A DNA stretch of 64,000 bases from CAVPCZ01 sp963779225 (GTDB lineage Bacteria; Bacteroidota; Ignavibacteria; UBA10030; UBA6906): contig CAVZWW010000003.1 of assembly GCA_963779225.1 (NCBI GenBank), positions 930,001 through 994,000 on the forward strand, written 5' to 3'. Under the pieces are notes generated by a model. That model saw nothing but the letters and a program-made list of their open reading frames with translations. It was not told the DNA's origin and ran no database searches. Of the stretch, positions 8,549 to 16,361 are shown piece after piece. Within the stretch, counting starts at the first letter, position 1, and each line of letters starts with the position of its first letter. Made by a program: the position numbers and the translations under genes.

Positions 8549-8613
8549 GGAGACGTTCCACCCGATACCTGCCTCCCCCCTCCTGCCTCGGGGGAACGGG
8601 TGCGAACGTCTCC
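8549..8613 (+). promoter_or_regulatory. Long hairpin between flgE and flbD
   Basis: The 5' arm GGAGACGTTCCACCCG (8549-8564) pairs with CGGGTGCGAACGTCTCC (8597-8613), giving about 16 pairs with a single bulged base. An inner C-run (8575-8580) can pair with a G-run (8590-8594), so the whole 65-base element folds. It ends 9 bases before the GGAGG site of flbD. No T-run follows. An RNA-stability, processing or translation-attenuating structure that sets the FlgE:FlbD ratio is the simplest reading; partial termination is possible. Confidence 0.65.
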
Positions 8614-8629
8614 AGAGCAGGAGGATCTC

Positions 8630-8830
8630 ATGATTGAACTGACACGGCTCAATAACGAGAAGATCGTGGTCAATGCCGACCTGGTCGAATTTCTTGAACG
8701 GACGCCAGACACGCTTGTTACGACCTCGACCGGAAAGAAGCTCATGGTGAAGGAGACCATCGATGAGGTCATTGAGAAGGTTATTGCATATCATCAACGT
8801 TCCCGTCCAGTAGTGCGGAAAAAGGCCTGA
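8630..8830 (+). CDS. flbD: FlbD/SwrD family flagellar protein
   Basis: A 66-residue protein matching the small FlbD family (SwrD in Bacillus): it opens with IELTRLNNEKIVVNADLVEF, followed by TPDTLVTTSTGKKLMVKET and a short helix with a basic tail. SwrD boosts motor torque in Bacillus, and family members lie between flgE and the stator or fliL genes, as here. I set the start at ATG 8630, with GGAGG 6-7 bases upstream; an upstream GTG at 8600 lies inside the hairpin arm and lacks a ribosome site. Confidence 0.88.
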   Translation: MIELTRLNNEKIVVNADLVEFLERTPDTLVTTSTGKKLMVKETIDEVIEKVIAYHQRSRPVVRKKA

Positions 8831-8952
8831 TTTGGCTGATTTACGGTGTAAAACATATCCACCTGGTCGATATTAGCCACCATCCTTTGGTAACTCTCGT
8901 CCCTTTTCCTTGCCCACCATGTCGTATTCCCCGGGATTGCGCTTTGCTGTCG

Positions 8953-8967
8953 TGGCACGGGTTTTGA
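8953..8967 (+). promoter_or_regulatory. Possible sigma-54-type promoter ahead of fliL
   Basis: The 176-base gap between flbD and fliL contains TGGCACGGGTTTTGA, close to the -24/-12 consensus TGGCACG-N4-TTGC. The GG pair and the TTG are correctly spaced, but the final C of the -12 GC is A, which weakens it. A sigma-70 reading (TTGACC at 8964-8969, CACAAT at 8988-8993, 18-base spacer) overlaps the same bases. Some promoter for the fliL-M-N-O-P-Q-R-flhBA block is likely here, but its class is unproven. Confidence 0.35.
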
Positions 8968-9006
8968 CCAATTCTGCTACAGTCTACCACAATCCGTGTT
9001 GATACC

Positions 9007-9549
9007 ATGGCAAAAACCACCGGGCAGGCGGAGCAACCCGCCGGGCCCGCAGTCACCGGGGATGCGAAGAAAGAGGGGGGGCTTCCGCTCAAGAAGCTTC
9101 TGATGTTCGGTGTGCCCGTGTTCGTTGTGCAGCTTGTGGTTGTGTATTTCGTGATGACCAGATTCGCCTCTCCCGCCCCTACCGGGGAAACCGGCCAGCC
9201 CGCATCCGAGGTGAACGGATCCCACGAGGCGGTGAGCGAATCCGGTGAACCGAACATCTACGTCGTCAAAGACGTGATTGTCAATCCCGCGGGCACCAAC
9301 GGGACACGATTCCTGCTGACGACAATCGGTTTTGCGGTCACCACCGGTGAAGGCAGGAGGGAATTGGAGAGCAAGGATGTCCAGGTCCGTGACGTGCTCA
9401 ACAGCATTCTGACCTCCAAGGATCTTGCGGCTCTGGTAAATGCCGAAGGGCGCGAGCCGCTGCGTCAGGAGATTTCCCTGAAGGTGGGGGAACTGATCAG
9501 AAACGGTTCGCTGACAAACGTGTATTTCAGCAAATTCATAATCCAGTAG
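9007..9549 (+). CDS. fliL: FliL, basal-body/stator-associated membrane protein
   Basis: FliL is a single-pass inner-membrane protein that surrounds the MotB periplasmic region and supports torque. The 180-residue product has a short cytoplasmic N-terminus with a KK pair, one membrane helix (about 35-55, FGVPVFVVQLVVVYFVM), a flexible linker and a periplasmic domain (about 80-180) ending FSKFIIQ, the typical end of the family. It begins the second fli block, 10 bases before fliM. The ATG at 9007 has no clear ribosome site. Confidence 0.93.
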   Translation: MAKTTGQAEQPAGPAVTGDAKKEGGLPLKKLLMFGVPVFVVQLVVVYFVMTRFASPAPTGETGQPASEVNGSHEAVSESGEPNIYVVKDVIVNPAGTNGTRFLLTTIGFAVTTGEGRRELESKDVQVRDVLNSILTSKDLAALVNAEGREPLRQEISLKVGELIRNGSLTNVYFSKFIIQ

Positions 9550-9559
9550 CGGGTGCACC

Positions 9560-10561
9560 GTGCCGGAAATTCTCTCTCAACAGGAAATTGACAGTCTGCT
9601 CTCGGGTATCTCGAACGAGCAGCTTGAAGCCACCGATTCGCTCTCCGAAACGCGGAAGGGGGACAAGGAAGCCATCACCTTCGACTTCCGTCTTCCGCAT
9701 CGTCTTTCGAAGAATCAGTTACGGACGTTTCAGGCCGTGCACGAGAATTTCGGCGAAACCTTCAGCTCCTATCTCGTCTCGCGGCTGCAGACGACGGTGA
9801 CGGTCAGCGTCTCGTCGGTGGATCAGCTGTTCTATTCCGAGTTTGTCCTCTCGATCGCCAGTCCGAGCTCCCTGTACATCTTTCGGATCATGGAATCGGA
9901 TGCGATGGGAGTTCTGGAGATCAGTCCCCAGCTGGTTCTGGCCATGGTGGAGCATTTGATGGGTGGCGTGGCGGAGGGGGACAAGAATGCACGGTTGATC
10001 ACCAAGATCGAACAGAGCATCGTGAAAGGTATTGTGCAGCGTGCGTTGTCGGACATCCAGAGGGCGTGGAAGGCGGTGGCCGAACTGACCTTCAAACTGG
10101 AACGATACGAATCAGAAGGCGACTTCGTGCAAATCGCCCCCGCCAGTGAAATCGTCATGGTGGTATCGTTCGAAGTGGTCGTGGGCACGCAGAAGTACCT
10201 GATGAATCTCTGTTTTCCGACTTTCGCACTGGACGATGTGTTAACCCGGTTGAATATGCAGTACTTCAGCGGTATGGGACTCGTGAAGGATGGTGTGAGC
10301 GAGTGGGCGGAACCGATCTTCCGCCTTCTTGGAACCACTAAGGTGCAGGCGACCGGCGTACTCGGCGAAACGGCCCTCACGCTGGATGAGTTGTTGCATC
10401 TTGAACCGGGAGACATCATCCGGACGAACATCCCCATCAAGAGCGAGGTCCAGGTTCAGATCGGCGGAAAGACGCGCATCTGGGGGCGTCCGGGGATCTC
10501 CAAGGGGAAAATGGCCGTCAAAGTGACGCGAACCTCAAAGGAACAGTCGACAGGAGAGTGA
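9560..10561 (+). CDS. fliM: FliM, flagellar motor switch protein
   Basis: FliM is the C-ring subunit that binds CheY-P. The 333-residue product starts at GTG (9560) with LSQQEIDSLLSG, the conserved N-terminal CheY-binding and switch motif, then a middle CheC-like domain (about 40-230), and a C-terminal SpoA domain (about 250-325) with the LxPGDII pattern (HLEPGDIIRTNIPI). Length and order (fliL-fliM-fliN) are standard. Confidence 0.96.
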   Translation: MPEILSQQEIDSLLSGISNEQLEATDSLSETRKGDKEAITFDFRLPHRLSKNQLRTFQAVHENFGETFSSYLVSRLQTTVTVSVSSVDQLFYSEFVLSIASPSSLYIFRIMESDAMGVLEISPQLVLAMVEHLMGGVAEGDKNARLITKIEQSIVKGIVQRALSDIQRAWKAVAELTFKLERYESEGDFVQIAPASEIVMVVSFEVVVGTQKYLMNLCFPTFALDDVLTRLNMQYFSGMGLVKDGVSEWAEPIFRLLGTTKVQATGVLGETALTLDELLHLEPGDIIRTNIPIKSEVQVQIGGKTRIWGRPGISKGKMAVKVTRTSKEQSTGE

Positions 10562-10567
10562 AGCCGT

Positions 10568-10975
10568 ATGCAAGAATCCGCATCTTCTGATATGAACACC
10601 CCGGCCGCAGGTGCAGGTGTGCAGGATGAAACGGCCGGCGATCTCGCGCTGGAGGTGCAGAGCGCACAATTCCAGTCCCTTGAACAGACAGCCGGCAGCG
10701 GACACGATAAGGATCGCAAGCTGGATCTCTTGATGGACCTGACGCTGCCGGTTGCCATCGAGCTGGGTCGCACCAACATGTTGATCCGGGACATTCTGGA
10801 TCTCCAGCGCGGGTCAGTGGTGGAATTCGAAAAGCTCGCAAGCGAACCGGTGGATGTCCTGATCAACGGGAAGAAAATGGCCGAGGGGGAGGTGGTGGTC
10901 ATTGAAAAACACTTCGGTATTCGCATCACGAATCTTGTTGATGCGGCGGACCGGTTGAAAGGCCTGGGGAAATAG
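10568..10975 (+). CDS. fliN: FliN, flagellar motor switch protein
   Basis: FliN forms the bottom of the C-ring. The 135-residue product has a variable acidic N-terminus (1-55) and a single SpoA domain (about 55-130) with LTLPVAIELGRTNMLIRDIL, then LASEPVDVLINGKKMAEGEV and the conserved FGIRIT end. It lies 6 bases after fliM. No CheC/CheX-like fusion is present, so this is the short FliN type. Confidence 0.95.
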   Translation: MQESASSDMNTPAAGAGVQDETAGDLALEVQSAQFQSLEQTAGSGHDKDRKLDLLMDLTLPVAIELGRTNMLIRDILDLQRGSVVEFEKLASEPVDVLINGKKMAEGEVVVIEKHFGIRITNLVDAADRLKGLGK

Positions 10976-10978
10976 CCC

Positions 10979-11365
10979 ATGGAATGGGTCGTTGCGAAAA
11001 TGGTCCTTTCGCTCGGCGCTGTACTCCTGCTGATGTACGGCCTGGTGTACGTGCTGAAGCGTTTTGTCACGCCGGGCGCCACGGGCGCGCACCAGGAGGT
11101 CCCCATCGACATTATCGGACGCCGGGCGCTGCAGCCGAAGAAGTCGGTCGTGGTCATGAAGGTCGCCGGCAAGGTTCTGGTGGTCGGCATGACCGAACAC
11201 GGCATGCAGACCCTTGCCGAACTGACGGAAGATGATCTCCCCGCCGGGAATCCGCTGAAGACCAGGACGGAGATCCAGGCCCGTCCGGAGAAACTCTTTG
11301 CGTCAGTGCTGCAGAACACGCTCCAGCCGTGGAAAAAGCGGAACGGGGAGAGAGTACACGCATGA
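10979..11365 (+). CDS. fliO: FliO, flagellar export gate assembly protein
   Basis: FliO helps assemble the FliP-FliQ-FliR gate. The 128-residue product has one N-terminal membrane helix (about 5-25, ending in YVLKRFV) and a small cytoplasmic domain with IGRRALQPKKSVVVMKVAGK and LVVGMTEHGM, the recognisable FliO core. It is translationally coupled to fliP through an ATGA overlap. FliO is poorly conserved in general, but the motif and position make the call firm. Confidence 0.92.
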   Translation: MEWVVAKMVLSLGAVLLLMYGLVYVLKRFVTPGATGAHQEVPIDIIGRRALQPKKSVVVMKVAGKVLVVGMTEHGMQTLAELTEDDLPAGNPLKTRTEIQARPEKLFASVLQNTLQPWKKRNGERVHA

Positions 11366-12111
11366 AGATGCTTGTTGCGGTCATCATTCTCTGTCTCCTC
11401 TGCGGCGGAACGGTCATGGCGCAGGACAAGGTGTTGCCTCTCCCGAAGGTCTCGATAGAAGTCGGAAAATCCGCCAAACCGGAAGACGTGTCCGTTACCC
11501 TGCAGATCCTCTTCCTGATGACAATTCTCTCCCTTGCGCCCGCGATCCTGATTCTGACCACGGCGTTCACCCGGATTGTCGTCGTCCTGCATTTCCTCCG
11601 TCAGGCCATGGGAACCCAGCAGGTGCCTCCGTCGCAGGTGCTTATCGGGCTCGCTATGTTTCTGACATTCTTTGTTATGGCGCCGACGTGGTCACGTGTG
11701 AACACCGATGCTCTTCAGCCTTACCTGGACAAGAAGATATCGCTCGAGCAGGCCTATGAAAACGGGGTCGGGCCGGTGCGTGAGTTCATGCTGCGGCAGA
11801 CCCGCGAGGAAGACCTCGCGTTGTTTGTCAAGCTTGCCAATGTGGACAAACCGAAGAACCGTGATGATGTGCCCCTGCATGCACTCATCCCGGCTTTCGC
11901 CATCAGCGAGCTGCGCATCGGGTTCCAGATAGGGTTTCTTCTGTTCATCCCGTTTCTCGTGATCGACATGGTCATCTCGAGTATCCTCCTGTCCATGGGC
12001 ATGATGATGCTGCCTCCGGTGTTGATCTCGATGCCTTTTAAGATTCTCCTGTTCATTCTGGTGGATGGCTGGCACCTCATCGTGCGGTCGCTGCTGGAGA
12101 GTTTCCATTGA
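11362..12111 (+). CDS. fliP: FliP, flagellar type III export gate protein
   Basis: FliP forms the export pore with FliQ and FliR. The start is ATG 11362, overlapping fliO by 4 bases and preceded by GGGGAGAG; a longer frame from 11329 is not needed. The 249-residue product has an N-terminal signal sequence (to about MAQ at residue 18) and four membrane helices, with the FliP signatures LTTAFTRIVVVLHFLRQA and HALIPAFAISELRIGFQIGF, and MMMLPPV near the C-terminus. Confidence 0.97.
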   Translation: MKMLVAVIILCLLCGGTVMAQDKVLPLPKVSIEVGKSAKPEDVSVTLQILFLMTILSLAPAILILTTAFTRIVVVLHFLRQAMGTQQVPPSQVLIGLAMFLTFFVMAPTWSRVNTDALQPYLDKKISLEQAYENGVGPVREFMLRQTREEDLALFVKLANVDKPKNRDDVPLHALIPAFAISELRIGFQIGFLLFIPFLVIDMVISSILLSMGMMMLPPVLISMPFKILLFILVDGWHLIVRSLLESFH

Positions 12112-12133
12112 AGGGAAGGAAAGGGGTCTGTGC

Positions 12134-12403
12134 ATGACCGAGCAAATGGTGGTGTACCTGTTCCGCGAAGCGTTCTATACGACCCTGCTGGTGTCGGCTC
12201 CGATGCTGGTGCTGTCGCTGGTGGTGGGTCTGTCGATCGCCGTCTTTCAGGCCGCCACGTCCATCCAGGAGATCACCCTGACATTCGTGCCGAAGATTAT
12301 TGCCGTGGCAATCATCGCCGTGCTGACCCTTCCGTGGATGATGGACGTGATGGTGAGTTTTACGGTGAACGTGTTCAATCAGATTCCCGGGCTCGGACGC
12401 TGA
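12134..12403 (+). CDS. fliQ: FliQ, flagellar type III export gate protein
   Basis: An 89-residue, two-helix membrane protein. It starts MTEQMVVYLFREAFYTTLLV and carries the conserved stretch VGLSIAVFQAATSIQEITLT, with VPKII between the two helices. Length equals the family. I set the start at ATG 12134 (AAGGGG upstream) rather than the longer frame that would begin inside fliP. It is 3 bases before fliR. Confidence 0.97.
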   Translation: MTEQMVVYLFREAFYTTLLVSAPMLVLSLVVGLSIAVFQAATSIQEITLTFVPKIIAVAIIAVLTLPWMMDVMVSFTVNVFNQIPGLGR

Positions 12404-12406
12404 CCG

Positions 12407-13171
12407 ATGGAACTCTACGTCTTCCAGTTCGTGCTGTTTCTGATGCTGTTCCTGCGCACGACGTCCCTTGTCGCCATGGCGCCGGTGTTCGGGCATGTCG
12501 CCGTGCCGGTACAGGTCAAGGTGGGACTGGGTGTCTTTATGGCGATCGTGCTGTATCCCGTCCTGGCGGGCCGGACGCCGCACCTGGATCTGCAGCTTGC
12601 GCCGCTGGTCATCATGGGAGTGCAGGAGGTGCTGACCGGGCTGTTCATCGGCTTTTCCATGGGTCTCATCTTCGCCGGCGTACGCGCGGCGGGCGAACTC
12701 ATCGGGTTCGATATCGGCGTGTCCCTCGCGACTGCGTTCGATCCCGAGACCGGGCCGAACAATGTCATCGGCGGATTTCTCTACCTGGTGGCCATGCTGG
12801 TGTTTCTGCTCGTGAACGGACATCATGTCGTCCTCCAGGGTCTCATACTCAGTTATGATGCGGTCCCGCTTAACGGCCTGGTCTTCGGCGTCGCCGCCGT
12901 GGACCGGCTTGTGCGTCTGACGGGCCTGGTATTTGTCATCGGCGTGCAGTGCGCTGCTCCGGTGATAGTGGCATCGTTTCTCGTGAACATCGCCCTGGCA
13001 ATTCTCGCACGGGTCGCACCGGCGATAAATGTGTTTATCGTCAGTTTTCCGGTGAAGATCGCTGTGGGCATGCTGGTCCTTATGACCGGCGCACCCTTTC
13101 TGGTTTTCGCGTTCAAGAAGCTCCTGGGAGGGTTTCAGGAGCAGGTGCTGCAGTTTGTGAGAGTACTCTGA
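12407..13171 (+). CDS. fliR: FliR, flagellar type III export gate protein
   Basis: FliR completes the FliPQR gate. The 254-residue product has about six hydrophobic segments, starting with FVLFLMLFLRTTSLVAMAPVF, and contains MGLIFAGVRAAGELIGFDIG, the conserved central FliR helix, and PAINVFIVSFPVKIAVGM near the C-terminus. It lies between fliQ and flhB (3-base gap each side), the standard order. Confidence 0.96.
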   Translation: MELYVFQFVLFLMLFLRTTSLVAMAPVFGHVAVPVQVKVGLGVFMAIVLYPVLAGRTPHLDLQLAPLVIMGVQEVLTGLFIGFSMGLIFAGVRAAGELIGFDIGVSLATAFDPETGPNNVIGGFLYLVAMLVFLLVNGHHVVLQGLILSYDAVPLNGLVFGVAAVDRLVRLTGLVFVIGVQCAAPVIVASFLVNIALAILARVAPAINVFIVSFPVKIAVGMLVLMTGAPFLVFAFKKLLGGFQEQVLQFVRVL

Positions 13172-13174
13172 GCC

Positions 13175-14260
13175 ATGGCCGAAGAATCGTATCAGGAAAA
13201 AACCGAACCTGCGAGTGAGCGTAAGCGGGAAGAAGCCCGGGGGAAAGGGAAAGTCGTCCGCAGCGTCGAACTGAACTCGGCGCTGGTTCTGCTGTTCGGA
13301 CTGCTGGTCCTGTATTTCGGGAGCACCGCACTGGTGTCCGGACTGGCTTCGATCGCCAGAACAGCGTTCACGCGAGCGGGATCCTTGGCGCTGTCTGCGG
13401 AGAATGTCCATCATATGGTGAGCAACGGGGTGGCGCATATCGGCGTTCTGATCGCCCCTATTGTGCTCGGTTTCCTGGTCATCGGACTCGCCGCGGGATA
13501 TCTGCAGGTGGGGTTCATATTTTCGCCGAAGGCGATGAAGCCGAATTTCGAGAAGCTCAATCCGCTGAACGGCATGAAGAAACTGCTCCTGTCTCGCCGG
13601 TCGGTGGTGGAGCTCGCAAAGAGTATCGTCAAGATTGTTGTTGTCGGCCTCGTGGCCTATGGGGGACTTCAGGATGTGCTTGCGGAGACGCCGGTACTTG
13701 TGGACGGCGATCCCGCCGGAATCCTGGGCTTTATCGGCCGGGCGGGGTTCAGCGTCGGACTGAGCACCGGGCTCGCATTTCTGATTCTTGCGGCGGTGGA
13801 CTATTTTTACCAGCGATTCGAATTTGAAAAAGAAATGCGCATGAGCAAGCAGGAAGTCAAAGAAGAAACAAAGTCCACCGAAGGCGATCCGCAGGTGAAG
13901 AGCCGTGTGCGCAGCATCCAGCGGCGAATCGCGTACCGCCGGATGATGCAGGACGTGCCCACAGCGGATGTCGTGGTGACCAACCCGACTCACCTCGCTG
14001 TTGCTCTCCGGTACGATGTGGAAGAGATGAACGCCCCGACCGTGGTGGCAAAGGGGGCGGATCTGGTGGCACTCAAGATCAAGGAGATCGCTCTGGCGCA
14101 CCGCGTACCGGTCGTGGAAGACCGGCCGCTCGCGCAGGCCCTCTACCGGTCTGTGGAGATCGGCGGGACCATTCCGGAAAAACTGTTCCAGGCCGTTGCA
14201 CAATTGCTTGCGTACATCTATCGCCTGAAGCAGGGACAGCCAACATTGACGATGAATTGA
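13175..14260 (+). CDS. flhB: FlhB, export gate and substrate-specificity switch
   Basis: FlhB regulates the flagellar type III gate; autocleavage changes its substrate class after hook completion. The 361-residue product has a basic N-terminus (EKTEPASERKREEAR), four membrane helices (to about residue 215) and a cytoplasmic tail with the self-cleavage tetrapeptide NPTH at 270-273, followed by LAVALRYD. The C-terminal VVEDRPLAQALYR is also typical. FliK encoded upstream would trigger the switch. Confidence 0.97.
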   Translation: MAEESYQEKTEPASERKREEARGKGKVVRSVELNSALVLLFGLLVLYFGSTALVSGLASIARTAFTRAGSLALSAENVHHMVSNGVAHIGVLIAPIVLGFLVIGLAAGYLQVGFIFSPKAMKPNFEKLNPLNGMKKLLLSRRSVVELAKSIVKIVVVGLVAYGGLQDVLAETPVLVDGDPAGILGFIGRAGFSVGLSTGLAFLILAAVDYFYQRFEFEKEMRMSKQEVKEETKSTEGDPQVKSRVRSIQRRIAYRRMMQDVPTADVVVTNPTHLAVALRYDVEEMNAPTVVAKGADLVALKIKEIALAHRVPVVEDRPLAQALYRSVEIGGTIPEKLFQAVAQLLAYIYRLKQGQPTLTMN

Positions 14261-14264
14261 GCAC

Positions 14265-16361
14265 ATGGCCAGCACACGTCTAACATCAGCAGCCGGAATG
14301 TTCGAAAGGCCCATGCGGCTCCTCGGGACGAACAGCGATGTTGTGCTCGCCGTTGCGGTGATCCTCATACTTGCGCTGCTGGTTATTCCCATCCCGGCGA
14401 TGTTCCTGGATGTTCTCCTTGCCGCAAACATCACTCTGGCCATTCTGATTCTGATGGTGTCGATGTATCTGACCAACCCGCTGGAGATCTCGGTGTTCCC
14501 GGGGCTGCTGCTGATCCTGACGATCTTCCGGTTGGGCCTGAATGTGGCCTCCACGCGGCTGATTCTCGGGGAAGGCTATGCCGGCGAAGTGATCACCGCA
14601 TTCGGATCGTTCGTCGTGAAGGGGAATTACGTTGTCGGGTTCATCATTTTCCTGATTCTGGTGCTGATACAGTTTGTCGTGATCGTCAAGGGCGCCGGGC
14701 GTGTGTCCGAAGTGGCGGCACGATTCACCCTGGACGGCATGCCCGGCAAACAGATGGCGATCGATGCGGACATGAACGCCGGGATGATCACCGAAAAAGA
14801 AGCACGCCAGCGTCGCGCAGAAATTTCTCGTGAGGCGGAATTCTACGGTGCGATGGACGGCGCAAGTAAGTTTGTCAAGGGGGATGCCATAGCCGGGTTG
14901 CTGATCAACATCGTCAACATCCTGGGCGGTTTCGTTATCGGCGTCGTGCAAAAAGGAATGTCGTTCACCGACTCGCTCCAGACCTACACGTTGCTCACTG
15001 TAGGGGACGGCCTGGTGACCCAGATCCCGGCGTTGATCGTGGCGGTGTCATCGGGAATGATTGTGACCCGGAGCGCTGCGGGGAACCCGTTTGATCTCGA
15101 GATCCGCGAGCAAATCTTCGGCCGCCCGAAAGCACTGCTCATCGCCTCGGGTGCCCTGTTCATGTTTGCGGTCGTGCCCGGCCTTCCGACGATTCCCTTC
15201 CTCGCTCTTTCGATGCTTTCAGGCGGCGTCGGGTACGTGAAACTCCGCGACCGGAAAACCGCAGCCGCCGCGGAGATCGCTCCCCAGGCCGCCGCTGTCC
15301 CGAAAGAGGAGCGTGTGGAGGACTACCTGCAGGTGGATCCGGTGGAGCTGGAGATCGGGTACGGTCTGATCTCTCTGGTGGACGAGGCGCGTGAAGGAGA
15401 CCTGTTTGCACGCATCACCAATCTCCGCCGGCAGCTGGCCATTGACCTCGGTATTGTCATCCCGCCGGTTCGTGTGCGCGATAATCTCCAGCTCGATCCG
15501 AACGAGTATGTAGTCAAGATCCGCGGGAATGTGGCGGCCACCGGATCGCTGGCGATGGACCGCTGTCTTGCCATGAATCCCGGCACGGCGGATGGCGCTG
15601 TGGCGGGAGTGGAAGTGCGCGAACCGGCGTTCGGACTCCCCGCGGTGTGGATTAACGTGAATGACCGCGAACACGCGGAACTCCTCGGGTACACGGTGGT
15701 GGAGCCGTCCGCGGTTCTCTCCACGCATGTGCAGGAAGTGCTGCGGAAGAACGCGGATAAGATCCTGGGACGGCAGGACACCAAGAAGTTGATGGAAAAT
15801 CTGAAGAAAGACTATCCGGCCGTCGTGGAGGAGCTGACCGCTGACCTTCTCCCCACCGGCTCAATCCAGAAGGTGCTGCAGAACCTGTTACGCGAGGGAA
15901 TTCCGGTGCGTGACCTTGTCACCATTCTGGAAGCACTTGCGGATTACGCGCGCGTCACAAAGAATGTGGACGTCCTGACGGAGTATGTGCGGCATGCGCT
16001 GTCGGAGACCATTGCGCGGTTGTATGGCGACGTGAAGGGTGTGGTACACGCGATCGCCATGGATCCACGGCTCGAGCAGATGGTCACCGCCGCACTGCAG
16101 AATCAACGGGAAAGCAGCCCGAGTCTGGGTCTCTCGCCGCAGACGATTCAATCGATTCATGCGAGTCTGACGGCAAACAGCGAGCTGTGCCGGTTACACG
16201 GGACAACACCGATCGTTCTGTGTGCCGCCACCGTGCGTCCATACTTCCACCGGCTGATTGCCACCACGTTTCCCGATGTTGTTGTGCTGTCATTCACAGA
16301 ACTTCCGCCCGACACGGAAGTGGAGTTCGTAGGAAAACTCGAGGCAGACCATGCGGATTAA
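14265..16361 (+). CDS. flhA: FlhA, flagellar export gate protein
   Basis: FlhA forms the nonameric ring that receives chaperone-bound substrates and uses the proton gradient. The 698-residue product has eight N-terminal membrane helices (to about residue 325) with NPLEISVFPGLLLILTIFRL and the FHIPEP-region LDGMPGKQMAIDADMNAG. A cytoplasmic domain (about 350-698) has IPPVRVRDN and a VRHALSETIA helix near the end. It overlaps flhF by 11 bases. Confidence 0.97.
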   Translation: MASTRLTSAAGMFERPMRLLGTNSDVVLAVAVILILALLVIPIPAMFLDVLLAANITLAILILMVSMYLTNPLEISVFPGLLLILTIFRLGLNVASTRLILGEGYAGEVITAFGSFVVKGNYVVGFIIFLILVLIQFVVIVKGAGRVSEVAARFTLDGMPGKQMAIDADMNAGMITEKEARQRRAEISREAEFYGAMDGASKFVKGDAIAGLLINIVNILGGFVIGVVQKGMSFTDSLQTYTLLTVGDGLVTQIPALIVAVSSGMIVTRSAAGNPFDLEIREQIFGRPKALLIASGALFMFAVVPGLPTIPFLALSMLSGGVGYVKLRDRKTAAAAEIAPQAAAVPKEERVEDYLQVDPVELEIGYGLISLVDEAREGDLFARITNLRRQLAIDLGIVIPPVRVRDNLQLDPNEYVVKIRGNVAATGSLAMDRCLAMNPGTADGAVAGVEVREPAFGLPAVWINVNDREHAELLGYTVVEPSAVLSTHVQEVLRKNADKILGRQDTKKLMENLKKDYPAVVEELTADLLPTGSIQKVLQNLLREGIPVRDLVTILEALADYARVTKNVDVLTEYVRHALSETIARLYGDVKGVVHAIAMDPRLEQMVTAALQNQRESSPSLGLSPQTIQSIHASLTANSELCRLHGTTPIVLCAATVRPYFHRLIATTFPDVVVLSFTELPPDTEVEFVGKLEADHAD

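Noticed and set aside
12077..14554. 825-codon open frame on the minus strand opposite fliQ, fliR, flhB and the start of flhA
   Set aside because: It is rich in His, Gln, Asp and Arg, has no recognisable domain and no ribosome site, and is fully explained as the reverse of GC-rich codons of well-identified flagellar genes.
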